Notes: generated by a model from the sequence alone, not told the origin. Numbered from the stretch's first letter, positions 24,145 to 33,116 are shown. The stretch is DNA of 33,116 nt from an uncultured Treponema sp. (GCA_937885475.1 CAKZZR010000031.1:1-33116); one strand, 5' to 3'. A program made the numbers and translations.

Positions 24145-27100
24145 TCTGCATTCGCTCCTTTTGTCTCAGGTTTTTCCGCTGGCTGAACGCCGGCAACCTC
24201 GTAGGTCGTGCGGCAGATTGTGCGGAACGCGCAGCCCGGGCAATGCTCGTATTTTTTTACGGAAAGCCGTTCCGTCTTGCTTTGGCTGGCATACGGCAAA
24301 AAATCCGGTTTTTCTGCCTGCACCATGCGGTTCATGAGCGCGGCGTATTCGTCGCATGTGCTGACGGTGCTGCTGAACACGGCGTAATCGTTGGGCGGAA
24401 CCGGCGTTTTGTCGCTTTTTTCCTTGTTGCGCTCGTATTTATCAAAGACCTGCGTGCGCGCGCCGTCCGTAATGCCATAAAAATACGCCGCGGCAAGCGT
24501 TTCCTGTGGAGTGCTGCTCAAAAGCCGGCAGTACACCGCCATCTGAAAGTCCTCAAGAAGTTTGGTGTCCGGCTCTGCGGTGAATTCCTTTTTTGCAGGA
24601 ATCGCGTTCCCGGTGTTCTTGTAGTCAAGAATTATCAGCTGCTTTTCGTCAGGGGTGCGCACCACGCAGTCCGCCTTTCCATAATAGGCAAAGCCCGCCT
24701 CCTGCATGGCAACATGCGGTTCCTCAACGGAAAGAACGGTGCAGTTGCCAATTCCGTTGATGTTCTTTGGCGCGCCGTCCTCGCAGGAATCCGCCGTGGC
24801 AAAGGGAACGAGAAGCTTTTCCAAAAATACAATGAGAGTGTCCGCGATTTTTGTTTTTTGGCTCAAAAGCGTCTGGGTAACAAGCGGACTGTCGCAGAAG
24901 TCAAAACCACGGAACAAAATAGCCTGCTTAACTAAACTAGTTAGGTTTTTATTATTTTCGATGTGAGCTTCCCCATCGTTCTCGCCATAAAAGAGCGCGC
25001 GGATTTGCTCCGTTACATCGGTCTCTGCATTCAGAAGCGCGGAATCCCCGCCCGAAGCCCCCTCATCACGCGGCACGGAAGCAAAAAAACGTCCGTCCTT
25101 GCAATATGGAAGCGCACAACCCTTGTATTTTTCCATAAAGCTTTCAAGAATTTTGTGATGCAGGTTTCCCATGTCATAAATTTTCATCAGGTCGGTGTCA
25201 AGGCTGTCGTCGTGCAGCTTAAGCACCTGCGAAAGAATCCATTTTCGCGGACAGGGAAAGAATTTTTCCATCTCGCCGCGTGCAGAGATTTTATTCAGCG
25301 GCAAAAGTGCTTCTGTCAGAAGTCCCGCGTCAGAAAGAGCCTTATTCTTTGCTTCCCGCAGAACGTAGGCAATGTTTTCCATAATGCGGCCGCCCGCACG
25401 GTATTCGCCCGGCTCCATGCACGAGGCCTTTGCCCAATGCTCAAGGCTTTTTTTCTGCCTTCCAGAAAGCGAAATCGGCTGTTCTGCGCCCCCTCTTATC
25501 CATGCTTCCTCGGCACGGATAAAATCCTCATCGTCAAAATCCGGTGCGACCTGCTCTACAGAAAGGACGCTGTGCGGAATGGCAAAACCTTCAAATGCCG
25601 CCTCGCTTGCCGAAAAATGCACGAAGTCCGCCGGAACACCCTCAACAGTTCGCGCATACAGCTTTGCAATCGTTTCCGTCGCGTTGTACAGGCGATCGTC
25701 CTCCGTCAGATTCAGTTTGCGCCGCTTTTGCGAACTTAGGAACGCGAGAGGCTTGTAGGGAACGTCCAAGCCCTTCTGCGAGCCAGCAATGACGAACTGA
25801 TATTTAAAATACGCGCAGGCAGTCAGCTTGTATTGCACAACAGAAACGCCCTGCGCATCCGTTTTTGGCGTGTAGATTTTTGAGTCCAGCACGGAAAGAA
25901 AGAACTGAAACGGCGAATCAATCGTCAGGTTGAGCGCGGCATAATCGCTTTCAACACGTATGATTTCCTCAAGATGCGAAAGGCAGCGTCCCAGGATCTT
26001 GTTCGCGTCCGAAGAAAAATCCGCATCATTTATAAAATCGTCCTTGAACGTAAACCACGCGCTCCGAATGCTTTTGAACGTCCTGTTTTCTGAAGAAAAA
26101 AAGCGGTTCACGTCATTCTTGAGCTTGCGGTAGAATTTAAGAAGCCTCTTGTTCTTTGCGTAGGTTGCGCCAAGCGCCGATTCCCAGATGTCGGTGAGCG
26201 TGCCGGTCTTGCCGTCCTCATAGGACGTAATGCACCTCATTCGGCTTCCTTCGCGGATAAGCGCCTCTCGCAGCTCCGTCAGATTGAACGCCTCAAGCCG
26301 TTCGCCCTGCTCTTTTGAGCCGGTATCCAAAAGAATCGTCTCTTTCCACGGAATGCATTCATCGCAGAGCAGAGTGCGCAGCGTGTCGAACGAAAAATGC
26401 TCGGCGTGGCAGTCGTTTATCTCGCGAAAAATGCGCCCGGCATTGTTTTTTGTAAGGCTCACGCCAGCACGCAGCACGTATGGAATGCCGTACACACCGA
26501 ATTCCCGCTGAATGTACGGACGGTAAGTGTCCAAATCTGGCACGCTTAGCGCAATTTCCGTCCAGTCGGCTTTTTTTTGCTTTACCAGCGAGATCATGCG
26601 CAGCATAGTCTGTCTTAGTTCACGGCGCGCGTCGCTGTAAAAATATGCCCGCGGAGAAGGCGTGTCTTTTGGCAGCACAAGAGCTGTCACATTCTGCACG
26701 CCAGAAAAAATCTGGTCAAAATCACTGAAGTCCGCCAACTGCTCCGGGAACAGAATGTAAAATTCCCGCGCCGTATCCTTAAAGGAAATGGAATCAATCC
26801 ACGCCGGCTCAAAAAGCTGGTTCTTCTCAAGGAATGCGCTGTACCGTTCATACAGAGCATCGTAGTCCCTGTCCTCGTCGTCAAGCGCGCCATAAGAAGC
26901 GCGATTTTGCTCCATGCGCTGCTTCCACATGTGCAGCGACGGCAGATTTTTTGCAAGCCACGGCGCAAACGAATACGCGCCGCCCGCAAATTCCGGTCGG
27001 ATGAGCTTTTTAAGAAACGGAGAAGCCGCATTCTGTGCGATAAGGTCATACACAAACAGGTTCCGCAGGATTGATGGTACCGCGCGGTAATGCTCCTTTT

Positions 27101-27305
27101 GTGCGGAAACAAGGTTCCCCTTGAACTGATCCCAAGCAAGAAAGCGGTTCTGCGCGACGGAATGGACGGCGGTATGCCCATTCGTTACGCACCATTCCGC
27201 CCATGATTGCGCCGCAACGTCCGTAGGAAACACGAACACGGCATTACGGTCGGTAATCTTGTCGCGAAAAAATAATTCGATGGAAGAAAGCTCCGTTTTT
27301 TTCAT
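24141..27305 (-). CDS. addB: AddB-like nuclease subunit with iron-sulphur cysteines
   Basis: A 1,054-residue protein fitting the AddB subunit. The N-terminal part resembles an inactive helicase fold and lacks a Walker A motif. The C-terminal region is a PD-(D/E)XK nuclease with GKADC (D879), LDYK (D894, K896) and FQMAVYCRLL. The nuclease is bracketed by the cysteine staple of a 4Fe-4S cluster, one Cys before it (C685 in FFPCPRKW) and three after it (C1022, C1025, C1031 in HCPGCAFRTIC). This arrangement is characteristic of AddB. It would cut the opposite strand from AddA and take part in Chi-like site recognition. It lies 3 nt from the preceding small gene and overlaps AddA by 4 nt. The N-terminal region is divergent enough that simple similarity searches may call it only a PD-(D/E)XK family protein. 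Confidence 0.87.
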   Translation of the reverse strand: MKKTELSSIELFFRDKITDRNAVFVFPTDVAAQSWAEWCVTNGHTAVHSVAQNRFLAWDQFKGNLVSAQKEHYRAVPSILRNLFVYDLIAQNAASPFLKKLIRPEFAGGAYSFAPWLAKNLPSLHMWKQRMEQNRASYGALDDEDRDYDALYERYSAFLEKNQLFEPAWIDSISFKDTAREFYILFPEQLADFSDFDQIFSGVQNVTALVLPKDTPSPRAYFYSDARRELRQTMLRMISLVKQKKADWTEIALSVPDLDTYRPYIQREFGVYGIPYVLRAGVSLTKNNAGRIFREINDCHAEHFSFDTLRTLLCDECIPWKETILLDTGSKEQGERLEAFNLTELREALIREGSRMRCITSYEDGKTGTLTDIWESALGATYAKNKRLLKFYRKLKNDVNRFFSSENRTFKSIRSAWFTFKDDFINDADFSSDANKILGRCLSHLEEIIRVESDYAALNLTIDSPFQFFLSVLDSKIYTPKTDAQGVSVVQYKLTACAYFKYQFVIAGSQKGLDVPYKPLAFLSSQKRRKLNLTEDDRLYNATETIAKLYARTVEGVPADFVHFSASEAAFEGFAIPHSVLSVEQVAPDFDDEDFIRAEEAWIRGGAEQPISLSGRQKKSLEHWAKASCMEPGEYRAGGRIMENIAYVLREAKNKALSDAGLLTEALLPLNKISARGEMEKFFPCPRKWILSQVLKLHDDSLDTDLMKIYDMGNLHHKILESFMEKYKGCALPYCKDGRFFASVPRDEGASGGDSALLNAETDVTEQIRALFYGENDGEAHIENNKNLTSLVKQAILFRGFDFCDSPLVTQTLLSQKTKIADTLIVFLEKLLVPFATADSCEDGAPKNINGIGNCTVLSVEEPHVAMQEAGFAYYGKADCVVRTPDEKQLIILDYKNTGNAIPAKKEFTAEPDTKLLEDFQMAVYCRLLSSTPQETLAAAYFYGITDGARTQVFDKYERNKEKSDKTPVPPNDYAVFSSTVSTCDEYAALMNRMVQAEKPDFLPYASQSKTERLSVKKYEHCPGCAFRTICRTTYEVAGVQPAEKPETKGANAE

Positions 27306-27308
27306 ATG

Positions 27309-27920
27309 CTACTCCACGCAAAGGGCTTCCACGTCGGCATAAAAGCTGCCGCTTGAAATAAAATGCTCGGTTTTAACGCCGTTCAGCTCGGTAATGAGCG
27401 TGAAATTTTCACCCGAAGGAAGCAGCGTCCACCGGCTTTTTGCACCGTCAAGTTTTTTCATAAGCAGCGCCTTTATGAATTCCGCGGTGAGCGCCTGCAT
27501 TTTTTCAAGGCGCGCAGCAAGTCCTGCGGCTTCCTCATATTCAACGCAAAAGGAATCAAAATGTTCGGCAAAATAGTCCAGCTCTGGCACCGGATTTGAA
27601 AAGAATTTTGCATCTCCAAGCTTTATGAAGCCCGCGCCATTTTTTTGCAGGATGGAACCCTTCGTCTGATTCTGAACAAAAAGGCGGATTTTAAGCTCCG
27701 GGGAAAACAAAATCTCCCAGTCTGCGGACGATGTATTCTGCGTAACCACGCAACGCACTCCGCCGTGCCGGAACGAAAACGCGTCGGCTTCTGCCTGCAC
27801 GTTCTGCGGCAAAAGAGCGCCACGCCCGCTTGATTTCATGTTCATCTGCTGAAGAGCCGCGAATTTCTCACGCCAAAAATCACTGTTTCCGCTTTTTTCC
27901 ATAACTTTATTTAACAGCAT
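27309..27920 (-). CDS. Unrecognised 203-residue protein in the MoxR-VWA-AddBA operon
   Basis: I do not recognise this protein. It has no signal peptide or membrane helix and should be cytoplasmic. The N-terminal 40 residues are charged and helical. A beta-rich middle (about 45-110) contains FSFRHGGVRCVVTQNTSSADWEILF and a KIRLFVQNQTKG strand. A helical stretch (about 130-165) and a beta-hairpin-like end (FTLITELNGVKTEHFISSGSF) follow. Start candidates at 27920 and six codons later (27902) both lack a strong ribosome site, as expected for a translationally coupled gene 14 nt after the VWA stop. Only 3 nt separate it from AddB. The position suggests it links the MoxR-VWA pair and AddAB or serves one of them. 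Confidence 0.75.
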   Translation of the reverse strand: MLLNKVMEKSGNSDFWREKFAALQQMNMKSSGRGALLPQNVQAEADAFSFRHGGVRCVVTQNTSSADWEILFSPELKIRLFVQNQTKGSILQKNGAGFIKLGDAKFFSNPVPELDYFAEHFDSFCVEYEEAAGLAARLEKMQALTAEFIKALLMKKLDGAKSRWTLLPSGENFTLITELNGVKTEHFISSGSFYADVEALCVE

Positions 27921-27934
27921 TCTGAAGGAAAAAT

Positions 27935-29203
27935 CTATAACGGAAGGTATGCGGCGCGGCTTCCTGGAAGCTGCTGAATCCAGCTGACTGCCGCATCATA
28001 GTCCGCGCGGCTTGATAAAATCCAAAGTAGATTGGTTTTACCTCCATGCATCACGGGAGCGTCGCCCTCGCCGTCCGTAAAAATAATCATTCCGCTGTAT
28101 TCCGGGTGCGCGGCGTAAAAATCAAGCGCGCACTGAAAGTCCGTTCCCCCGCGCCCGCCAGTTTTGCTGAGCGAGAATTTTTTGCGCAGCGTAATCGGTT
28201 CCCTGTAGATGAGCGCCGTGTCAAAAAAAATCACGTCCAGACGCTCAATTCCGTATACAAAAAAATTCTTTATGACCGAAAAAAACGCCGTTATCTCGTC
28301 ATCAGAAATGGAGCCGCTCACGTCCACGGCAACCAGAATATTCGCCTTGCGCTCATAGCGGCTTCCCATCTGTGAAAAGCCAAAACGTCGGCTGGGACGC
28401 ATGCGCGTCAGCGTGCGCTCCGCGCTTACCGCGCTCGAACGGAACTGCGCAAGAATGCGGCGATAATCCATAGCCGGCTCTGCGCCCTCAAGAATCTCGC
28501 GCTGCATTGCTCCGGAGGTACTGCCCCAGCCCTGCTCACGGTCGGCTTTTTTTATTTCTGACTGAATGCGGTTCTGCGCTTCCTCATTCTCTTCCCACAG
28601 TTCTGCCGCCTCACTTTGGCTATCCGCTGTTTCCGTGCCGCTTCCCACGGACTCGCCGCCCGCTCCGGAAGTTTCCTTTATCAAAAAAAGAATTTTGCGG
28701 TACCATTCCTCATACGAAAGGTCGTCAATCGTCTCCAAGTCGCCGGTTACGCGGTTGACGTTCAGATTCCGCAAAAAGAAACGCTCTTCTTCGGTGCCGC
28801 TCCACCGCGCAGAAAGAGGAACGTCCAGCGTCTTAAAGCGGTGCGCCTGAGTCTTAAGATATTCCACGCCCGCAAGCGGCGCTCCGCATTTATAAAGCTG
28901 ATGAATGGTAACGTCGCTCGAAAGCAAAAGCACGCCCCGCTGTGCGTTAATCGGCTGGCGCTTATATGGGTGCTGCAGAAGAATCCGGTACATTTCCACC
29001 GTCAGGAGAGATTCAAGCGTAGTGTCGTCCGCCTCAGTCAGCAATTTTTCTGAAAATTCAACGCGAAGATGTCCCGTTCTCATGGGAATTTTGAGTGCGT
29101 CATTTTTAAAAAGAGAATGCGTGCACCACGCAGAAAAAAGCAGAGGCTCCGAATAGAACCAGTTCCGTGCGATTTTTTTTAGCCGTTCCTCAACGTCTGC
29201 CAT
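27935..29203 (-). CDS. VWA-domain protein (DUF2201/VWA-like, MoxR partner)
   Basis: A 422-residue cytoplasmic protein whose C-terminal third is a von Willebrand A-like domain with a complete MIDAS: DVSGS (D294, S296, S298), GGTD (T354) and FTDGEGD (D377). The N-terminal part resembles the metallopeptidase-like domain of the DUF2201/VWA-like family, but the zinc motif is degenerate (VEMYRILLQH where HExxH is expected), so it is unlikely to be a protease. A glutamate- and serine-rich linker (about 183-225) joins the two. In many bacteria such proteins are encoded beside MoxR-type AAA+ ATPases and are thought to act as metal-dependent adaptors or chaperones. Here the MoxR gene ends 11 nt upstream. 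The client is unknown. Confidence 0.87.
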   Translation of the reverse strand: MADVEERLKKIARNWFYSEPLLFSAWCTHSLFKNDALKIPMRTGHLRVEFSEKLLTEADDTTLESLLTVEMYRILLQHPYKRQPINAQRGVLLLSSDVTIHQLYKCGAPLAGVEYLKTQAHRFKTLDVPLSARWSGTEEERFFLRNLNVNRVTGDLETIDDLSYEEWYRKILFLIKETSGAGGESVGSGTETADSQSEAAELWEENEEAQNRIQSEIKKADREQGWGSTSGAMQREILEGAEPAMDYRRILAQFRSSAVSAERTLTRMRPSRRFGFSQMGSRYERKANILVAVDVSGSISDDEITAFFSVIKNFFVYGIERLDVIFFDTALIYREPITLRKKFSLSKTGGRGGTDFQCALDFYAAHPEYSGMIIFTDGEGDAPVMHGGKTNLLWILSSRADYDAAVSWIQQLPGSRAAYLPL

Positions 29204-29214
29204 GTCATCCCCGC

Positions 29215-30300
29215 TCAGTCAAGAATGAAGCTGGAGAACGCGTTGTAAAGCGCCATGCAGTGCCTTGCAATAAAGCGCAGCGTCTTAGGAAATGAGGAAG
29301 CCGAGCATTGATCGACAAAATGCGCGCAGACTTCTTTAAAAGCTTCTGACTTGAGAAATTCAAAATAGAGGACGAGATTTTTTTTAACGGACTCCTGTAC
29401 CGCTGAATCAGAGAATGCGTCTTCTTCGTTCAGACCATGCTCGATGAACGTAAAAAGCGATTTGTTAAGCGCGGTGAGCGACGGAACAGAAAGCGCGCGA
29501 ATCTCCGGCTTGAGCGCCTCAAAATTGCCGGTAAGAACCTTCCGGGCAGACGGAGCGGAATGTTCCGCCAAAAAGCCGAACAAAAGGCTTGCCGCCCTGC
29601 TTCCGACGATTCCTGCAAAAAGCGGCTTGTGCACGTCGCCGACGGCATCGATTTTTTTAAGAATGTCTGACGCACGCTCCCAGCTGCGGCGATCCGGCGT
29701 ACGCTCAAGGGAATCCGCGTCGGCGTAAAACGCGTCAGAGTCAAGATATTCGGGGTTCTCGCGGATAAAAGCGGTTATGCGGCTGTCTATTCCGCCCGCG
29801 CCGTCTGCCCAGCAGAGCCAGTCGGAAACGCTCGGCGCAAATTCATAGATATTGAAGCGGCTTATCAGTGCGGGATCCAAGTCCGTAAGCTGGTATTCGC
29901 TTCCGTTGTTCACCGCAGAGATTATACGGCTTCCGAGCGGAAGGGATTTTCCGGCAAGGCGGCGGTTCAGCGTTAAATCCATTATCGTCTGAAGGACTTC
30001 CGGGCGCGCACGGTTCAGCTCGTCCAAAAAAAGCACCACAGGCTTTCTGTCCGTCGGAAACCAATACGGCAAAAGGAATTCCGTTTTTCCGGTCTTCTCG
30101 TCCTTTTCAGGAAGTCCAATCAAATCCCCGGGATCGCTCATCTGCCCAAGAAACAGAGAGACGACCTTGCAGCCCTTTTTTGTGTAAAAATCCTCAAGAA
30201 TGCGTGATTTTCCTATTCCGTGTTTTCCGACAAGCAGAATGTTCTGCTCTGCCGGCGTGTTTTCCAAAATAAAATACAGTTGCTGTGTGTCAATCGTCAT
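29215..30300 (-). CDS. MoxR-type AAA+ ATPase
   Basis: A 361-residue AAA+ ATPase. Walker A is GKHGIGKS (25-32), Walker B is VVLFLDELNRA (88-98, D93 and E94), sensor 1 is ISAVNNG, and an arginine-finger-like SRFNIYEF segment follows. The DPGDLIGLPEK stretch after Walker A is typical of MoxR-like proteins that pair with VWA-domain partners. Such ATPases remodel or load metal centres and protein complexes. Its start lies 2 nt after the stop of the propeller/HD-GYP gene and its stop is 11 nt before the VWA gene, so all three should be expressed together. The C-terminal 150 residues are helical without a named domain. Confidence 0.9.
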   Translation of the reverse strand: MTIDTQQLYFILENTPAEQNILLVGKHGIGKSRILEDFYTKKGCKVVSLFLGQMSDPGDLIGLPEKDEKTGKTEFLLPYWFPTDRKPVVLFLDELNRARPEVLQTIMDLTLNRRLAGKSLPLGSRIISAVNNGSEYQLTDLDPALISRFNIYEFAPSVSDWLCWADGAGGIDSRITAFIRENPEYLDSDAFYADADSLERTPDRRSWERASDILKKIDAVGDVHKPLFAGIVGSRAASLLFGFLAEHSAPSARKVLTGNFEALKPEIRALSVPSLTALNKSLFTFIEHGLNEEDAFSDSAVQESVKKNLVLYFEFLKSEAFKEVCAHFVDQCSASSFPKTLRFIARHCMALYNAFSSFILD

Positions 30301-30302
30301 GT

Positions 30303-33116
30303 TCAGTCCGCTTCGTGCATTTTATAATCTTTGTCGGCATCAATCAACTCAAGCATTTTTTTTGCGATTACCGGGTCAAACTGGGTTCCGCTGCATGTCT
30401 CAATCTGCTCTCGCACGGCTTCCTGCGGAAGATAGCGGCGATAGCTGCGGTTTGAGGTCATCGCGTCATAGGAGTCGGCAACGCAGATGATTCGGGCAAT
30501 TTCAGGAATGTCCTCGCCCTTGAGTTTGTCTGGGTAGCCGGTTCCGTCGTAGCGCTCATGATGCCAGCGCGCGCCCACGCTGAAGTCCGGCAGCGACGAA
30601 ATTGACTTAAGAATGTCGCTTCCGATGACCGGGTGCTGCTTTATCATGTCGTATTCTTCCGGCGTAAGCTTGCCGGGCTTATTGATGATTGAATCAGGAA
30701 TTCCGATTTTGCCAATGTCATGTAAAAGCGCCGCATAGTACACGTTGTCAACGAACATTTCTGACTTGCCCAAGGCGAGCGCCAGCATTTTTGAATATTC
30801 GGCAACACGCGAGGAATGACCTTTTGTGTACGTGTCCTTGGCATCGATTGTACCCGCAAGGGCGCGCGTAATTTCAATTGAAAGGCGCTGAACTCGGTCG
30901 CGCTCGTGGCGAAGTTCCGCCGTCTTTACCTCAACCTTAAGCTCAAGATTCTGCTGAAGCTCGCGCAGCTCCTTTGTGCGCTCCTGAACGAGCTTTTCTA
31001 GCCGGAGCCGTGCATTCTTAAGGCGCTCAATGCGGTGCCTCACGCTCAGATAAGAAATCAGCACGAGCGCAATGGCAATCAGCGCCCAAAAAAGGAACGT
31101 CTGATAGAATTCCGGCTTTTTTACAATCGTTATGACCTTCGAAGGCTCGCTCATGACTTCGTCAGCGCTCATCGCCCGCACAGAAAAACGGTAGGTTCCC
31201 GGCTTAAGGTTCGTGTACGAAACGGAACGATCAAGCGTCCATGCGGTAAAATCTTTGTCGAATCCTTCTAAGAATGTCGAAAATTGTATACGGTCTGATG
31301 CCGTAAAACTTATTCCTGTGTAATTTATGCGCACGCGTTTTGAGCCAGCGGGTATCACAACCCTGTTTGCATACACCGCATCCTGCACGGAATCAACCCG
31401 TATCTCCTCAACGTGAACAAGCGGTGCCGGAAGCCGCGTATTCTGGCTTGCCGCATCGTATATGCAGCAGCCATCTATAAGCGTGAACCAGATTTTACTG
31501 CTGCTGTCGATGAACGACCGGGAGGTTGAGGTTACGCCCTTTGACGTTATGCCGTCAGACACGCCGTAAAAGCGCGAGCTTACCCGAGCGCTGTTTTTTG
31601 CAATGACGCTCTGAATGTCCGCCATTTTTACGGAGAAAATGCCAAGATTGCTGGTACACCATACGCGTTCCGAGCCGTCATAAATGGTCTGAAAAATGCT
31701 GTCCGTTCCCATACCGTTCGCCGTATTGAACGAGGTGAACGCGCCGTCCGTGTAAACGCTCAGCCCGGAACCGGTGGAAATCCAAATCTGGTTGTCGTAT
31801 TCGCAGATTTTAAAGATGACGTTTCCGACCAAACCGTTCTCTGTGGTAAATTCCTGCACAAGCTCGCGGTTCTTCAGGACAAAAACACCGCCGCCGTCCG
31901 TGCCGACCCACACGACATTGTTCGAATCGCGGTAGATGCACATGACGTATTCGTTTTCGAGACCGTCGAGCTGCCTGAGCGAGCGGATTGAGCCGTCTGC
32001 ATGGATAATACTCAAGCCTGTCGTTGTGCCGACGTACAATTCGTCGGGGCTTGTCTCAATCGCGACGCGCACTTTGTCGCCCGAAAGCCCGTCATCGGTT
32101 GTCCAGTTGCGAATGCGCTGCGAGCCGGGGCTGTAACGCACCTGCGACGGCTTTGTGTAGCAGCTGACAAGAATGTCGCCGTTGAGTGCCGTTTCAAGGT
32201 GGCGGATGCGGAGTCCTTTTGTGAATTCGGTGAGCGCGTTCGAGACCTGCTTGTCGCCCACGTAACAATACACGCCGTTATCCGTGCCAATCCAAAAGCG
32301 ATTGTGCAAGTCCTCGGTGATTGCGTTCGCCGATGTGCCGAGTTTCGTGACCTTGAATTTGCCGTGCGTCAGTCGCCCGATACCATTTCGATCCGTCGCA
32401 AACCAGATGCCGCCTTCGCGGTCGCAGATGATTTTGTTGATTTTCGCGAGCGTCAAATCAGAGCGGAGATTGTAGTCGAAATACTCTCCGTGCGTGTAGA
32501 CCGCGATGCCTTTTTCTGAGCCAAACCAGATAGTGCCGTCGTTGGCAACGTACTGCGCCCACACCGGGCTTCTGTCGGCGATTGTGCCCGTCGTGATCTT
32601 GCTGACCATGCCGTCAACGATGCGGACAAGCCCCATGTCGCCCAAGCCAACCCAGAAATTACCTTTTAAATCCTGCGTGATTGACGTGCAGAAATAGCTC
32701 CCGAACTGATCAAGCTCTGGAAGCGTGCAGAAAAGCCCGTCAGAAAACCTGAACAAGCCTTTTTCGTTCGCCGTGACGAGCCAGACCTGCCCCGCCGTAT
32801 CGCAATAAAACGAAATCGCAATGATTCCCTTTGAGACCGTGCCTGCCTGAAACTGCGGCGTGATTAAGTGCCCCGCCGGAGTGAGATAGACGATTCCCGC
32901 CGCCGTGCCAATCCAGATGTTGCCGCGATTGTCCTCGCAGAGCGCGCGCACGGAATTGTTCGGGAGACCGTTTTCGGTGGTGTAGTATTTGTTGCCGTCA
33001 CGCGAGATTTTTTGCAAGCCCTCATCGTTTGAGCCGAGCCAGACGTTGCCGTTCCTGTCCTCAAGAATGACACGCACTGACGAAAAATGATAGTCGTTGT
33101 CGCGGCTGCGCTTGAT
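30303..33116 (-). CDS. Propeller/Y_Y_Y/HD-GYP membrane sensor phosphodiesterase (5' end outside window)
   Basis: The frame is open to the right edge (a GTG at 33077 is inside propeller sequence), so the start is missing; 937 residues are visible. Numbered from that GTG, two-component-regulator propeller repeats (about 1-545) carry many copies of GNVWLGSNDEGL-, GNIWIGTAAGI- and VVWVGTDGGGV-like motifs. A Y_Y_Y domain (about 575-655) ends in YTNLKPGTYRFSVRA. One membrane helix (about 660-678), a coiled coil (about 682-730) and an HD-GYP domain (about 735-910) follow. The HD-GYP domain is intact: HDIGKIGIPD (H786, D787), HHERYDGTGYP and GTQFDP. The propeller should sense a periplasmic ligand, often glycan-derived, and control hydrolysis of cyclic di-GMP. 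It resembles the split sensor at 10114-14750 but has no BMP domain. Confidence 0.92.
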   Translation of the reverse strand: MKRSRDNDYHFSSVRVILEDRNGNVWLGSNDEGLQKISRDGNKYYTTENGLPNNSVRALCEDNRGNIWIGTAAGIVYLTPAGHLITPQFQAGTVSKGIIAISFYCDTAGQVWLVTANEKGLFRFSDGLFCTLPELDQFGSYFCTSITQDLKGNFWVGLGDMGLVRIVDGMVSKITTGTIADRSPVWAQYVANDGTIWFGSEKGIAVYTHGEYFDYNLRSDLTLAKINKIICDREGGIWFATDRNGIGRLTHGKFKVTKLGTSANAITEDLHNRFWIGTDNGVYCYVGDKQVSNALTEFTKGLRIRHLETALNGDILVSCYTKPSQVRYSPGSQRIRNWTTDDGLSGDKVRVAIETSPDELYVGTTTGLSIIHADGSIRSLRQLDGLENEYVMCIYRDSNNVVWVGTDGGGVFVLKNRELVQEFTTENGLVGNVIFKICEYDNQIWISTGSGLSVYTDGAFTSFNTANGMGTDSIFQTIYDGSERVWCTSNLGIFSVKMADIQSVIAKNSARVSSRFYGVSDGITSKGVTSTSRSFIDSSSKIWFTLIDGCCIYDAASQNTRLPAPLVHVEEIRVDSVQDAVYANRVVIPAGSKRVRINYTGISFTASDRIQFSTFLEGFDKDFTAWTLDRSVSYTNLKPGTYRFSVRAMSADEVMSEPSKVITIVKKPEFYQTFLFWALIAIALVLISYLSVRHRIERLKNARLRLEKLVQERTKELRELQQNLELKVEVKTAELRHERDRVQRLSIEITRALAGTIDAKDTYTKGHSSRVAEYSKMLALALGKSEMFVDNVYYAALLHDIGKIGIPDSIINKPGKLTPEEYDMIKQHPVIGSDILKSISSLPDFSVGARWHHERYDGTGYPDKLKGEDIPEIARIICVADSYDAMTSNRSYRRYLPQEAVREQIETCSGTQFDPVIAKKMLELIDADKDYKMHEAD

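Noticed and set aside
20248..27305. AddA and AddB as a new defence nuclease system on their own
   Set aside because: Motifs and iron-sulphur cysteines fit ordinary AddAB recombination proteins; only their linkage to the MoxR-VWA genes is unusual.
1..33116. CRISPR arrays, tRNA or rRNA genes, insertion sequences and integrases
   Set aside because: No regularly spaced repeats, no cloverleaf-like or rRNA-like sequence and no transposase or integrase protein was seen on either strand.

Overview
The window looks like the chromosome of a host-associated or rumen-type spirochaete, most likely Treponema. The support is a P83/100-family antigen, FecR-domain and porin-like envelope genes next to a CHASE2-type nucleotide cyclase, several very large propeller/HD-GYP sensors, and AddA/AddB-type genes with a treponemal look. 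This assignment is inference from protein family content; no rRNA or tRNA gene is visible. Gene density is high, and everything from about 10.1 kb to the right end lies on the minus strand.

Region 1 (1-2752, plus strand) is a compact redox and metal group: the tail of a glutathione peroxidase, a thioredoxin-reductase-like flavoprotein that lacks the usual NADPH-binding signatures, a cation diffusion facilitator with the N-D-D-D metal site typical of manganese exporters, and an OhrR-type peroxide-sensing repressor. A strong symmetrical terminator (2751-2801) closes it and also serves the convergent cyclase.

Region 2 (2826-9767) is an envelope and second-messenger locus. A CHASE2 plus class III cyclase is read leftwards. 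Divergently, a short exported protein, a beta-barrel-like outer membrane protein, a FecR-domain protein and a small CBM48-like protein run rightwards from one clear promoter, followed after a terminator by a P83/100-like membrane-anchored protein. From memory, T. pallidum also places an adenylate cyclase beside its P83/100 antigen (TP0485/TP0486), so part of this order may be conserved.

Region 3 (10114-20166, minus strand) is dominated by cyclic-di-GMP signalling. A giant sensor gene (10114-14750) is split by an apparent frameshift near 13056-13089. Joined, it would encode an ECF-S-like membrane domain, a periplasmic two-component-regulator-type propeller, a Y_Y_Y domain, one membrane helix, an intact HD-GYP phosphodiesterase and a C-terminal BMP/PnrA-like ligand-binding domain that should sit in the cytoplasm. 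To its right are a MATE transporter, rpsU with its own promoter and an unusual composite repeat upstream, and an operon of GGDEF cyclase, HD-GYP protein with a damaged HD motif, and a sugar-type solute-binding lipoprotein without permease genes.

Region 4 (20248-33116, minus strand) appears to be one long operon: a second propeller/Y_Y_Y/HD-GYP sensor (5' end outside the window), a MoxR-type AAA+ ATPase, a VWA (DUF2201-like) protein, an unrecognised 203-residue protein, AddB and AddA. Junctions are 2, 11, 14 and 3 nt followed by a 4-nt overlap. The most novel items are the HD-GYP/BMP fusion, the solute-binding protein/GGDEF/degenerate HD-GYP trio, and the tight coupling of a MoxR-VWA pair with a recombination nuclease-helicase.
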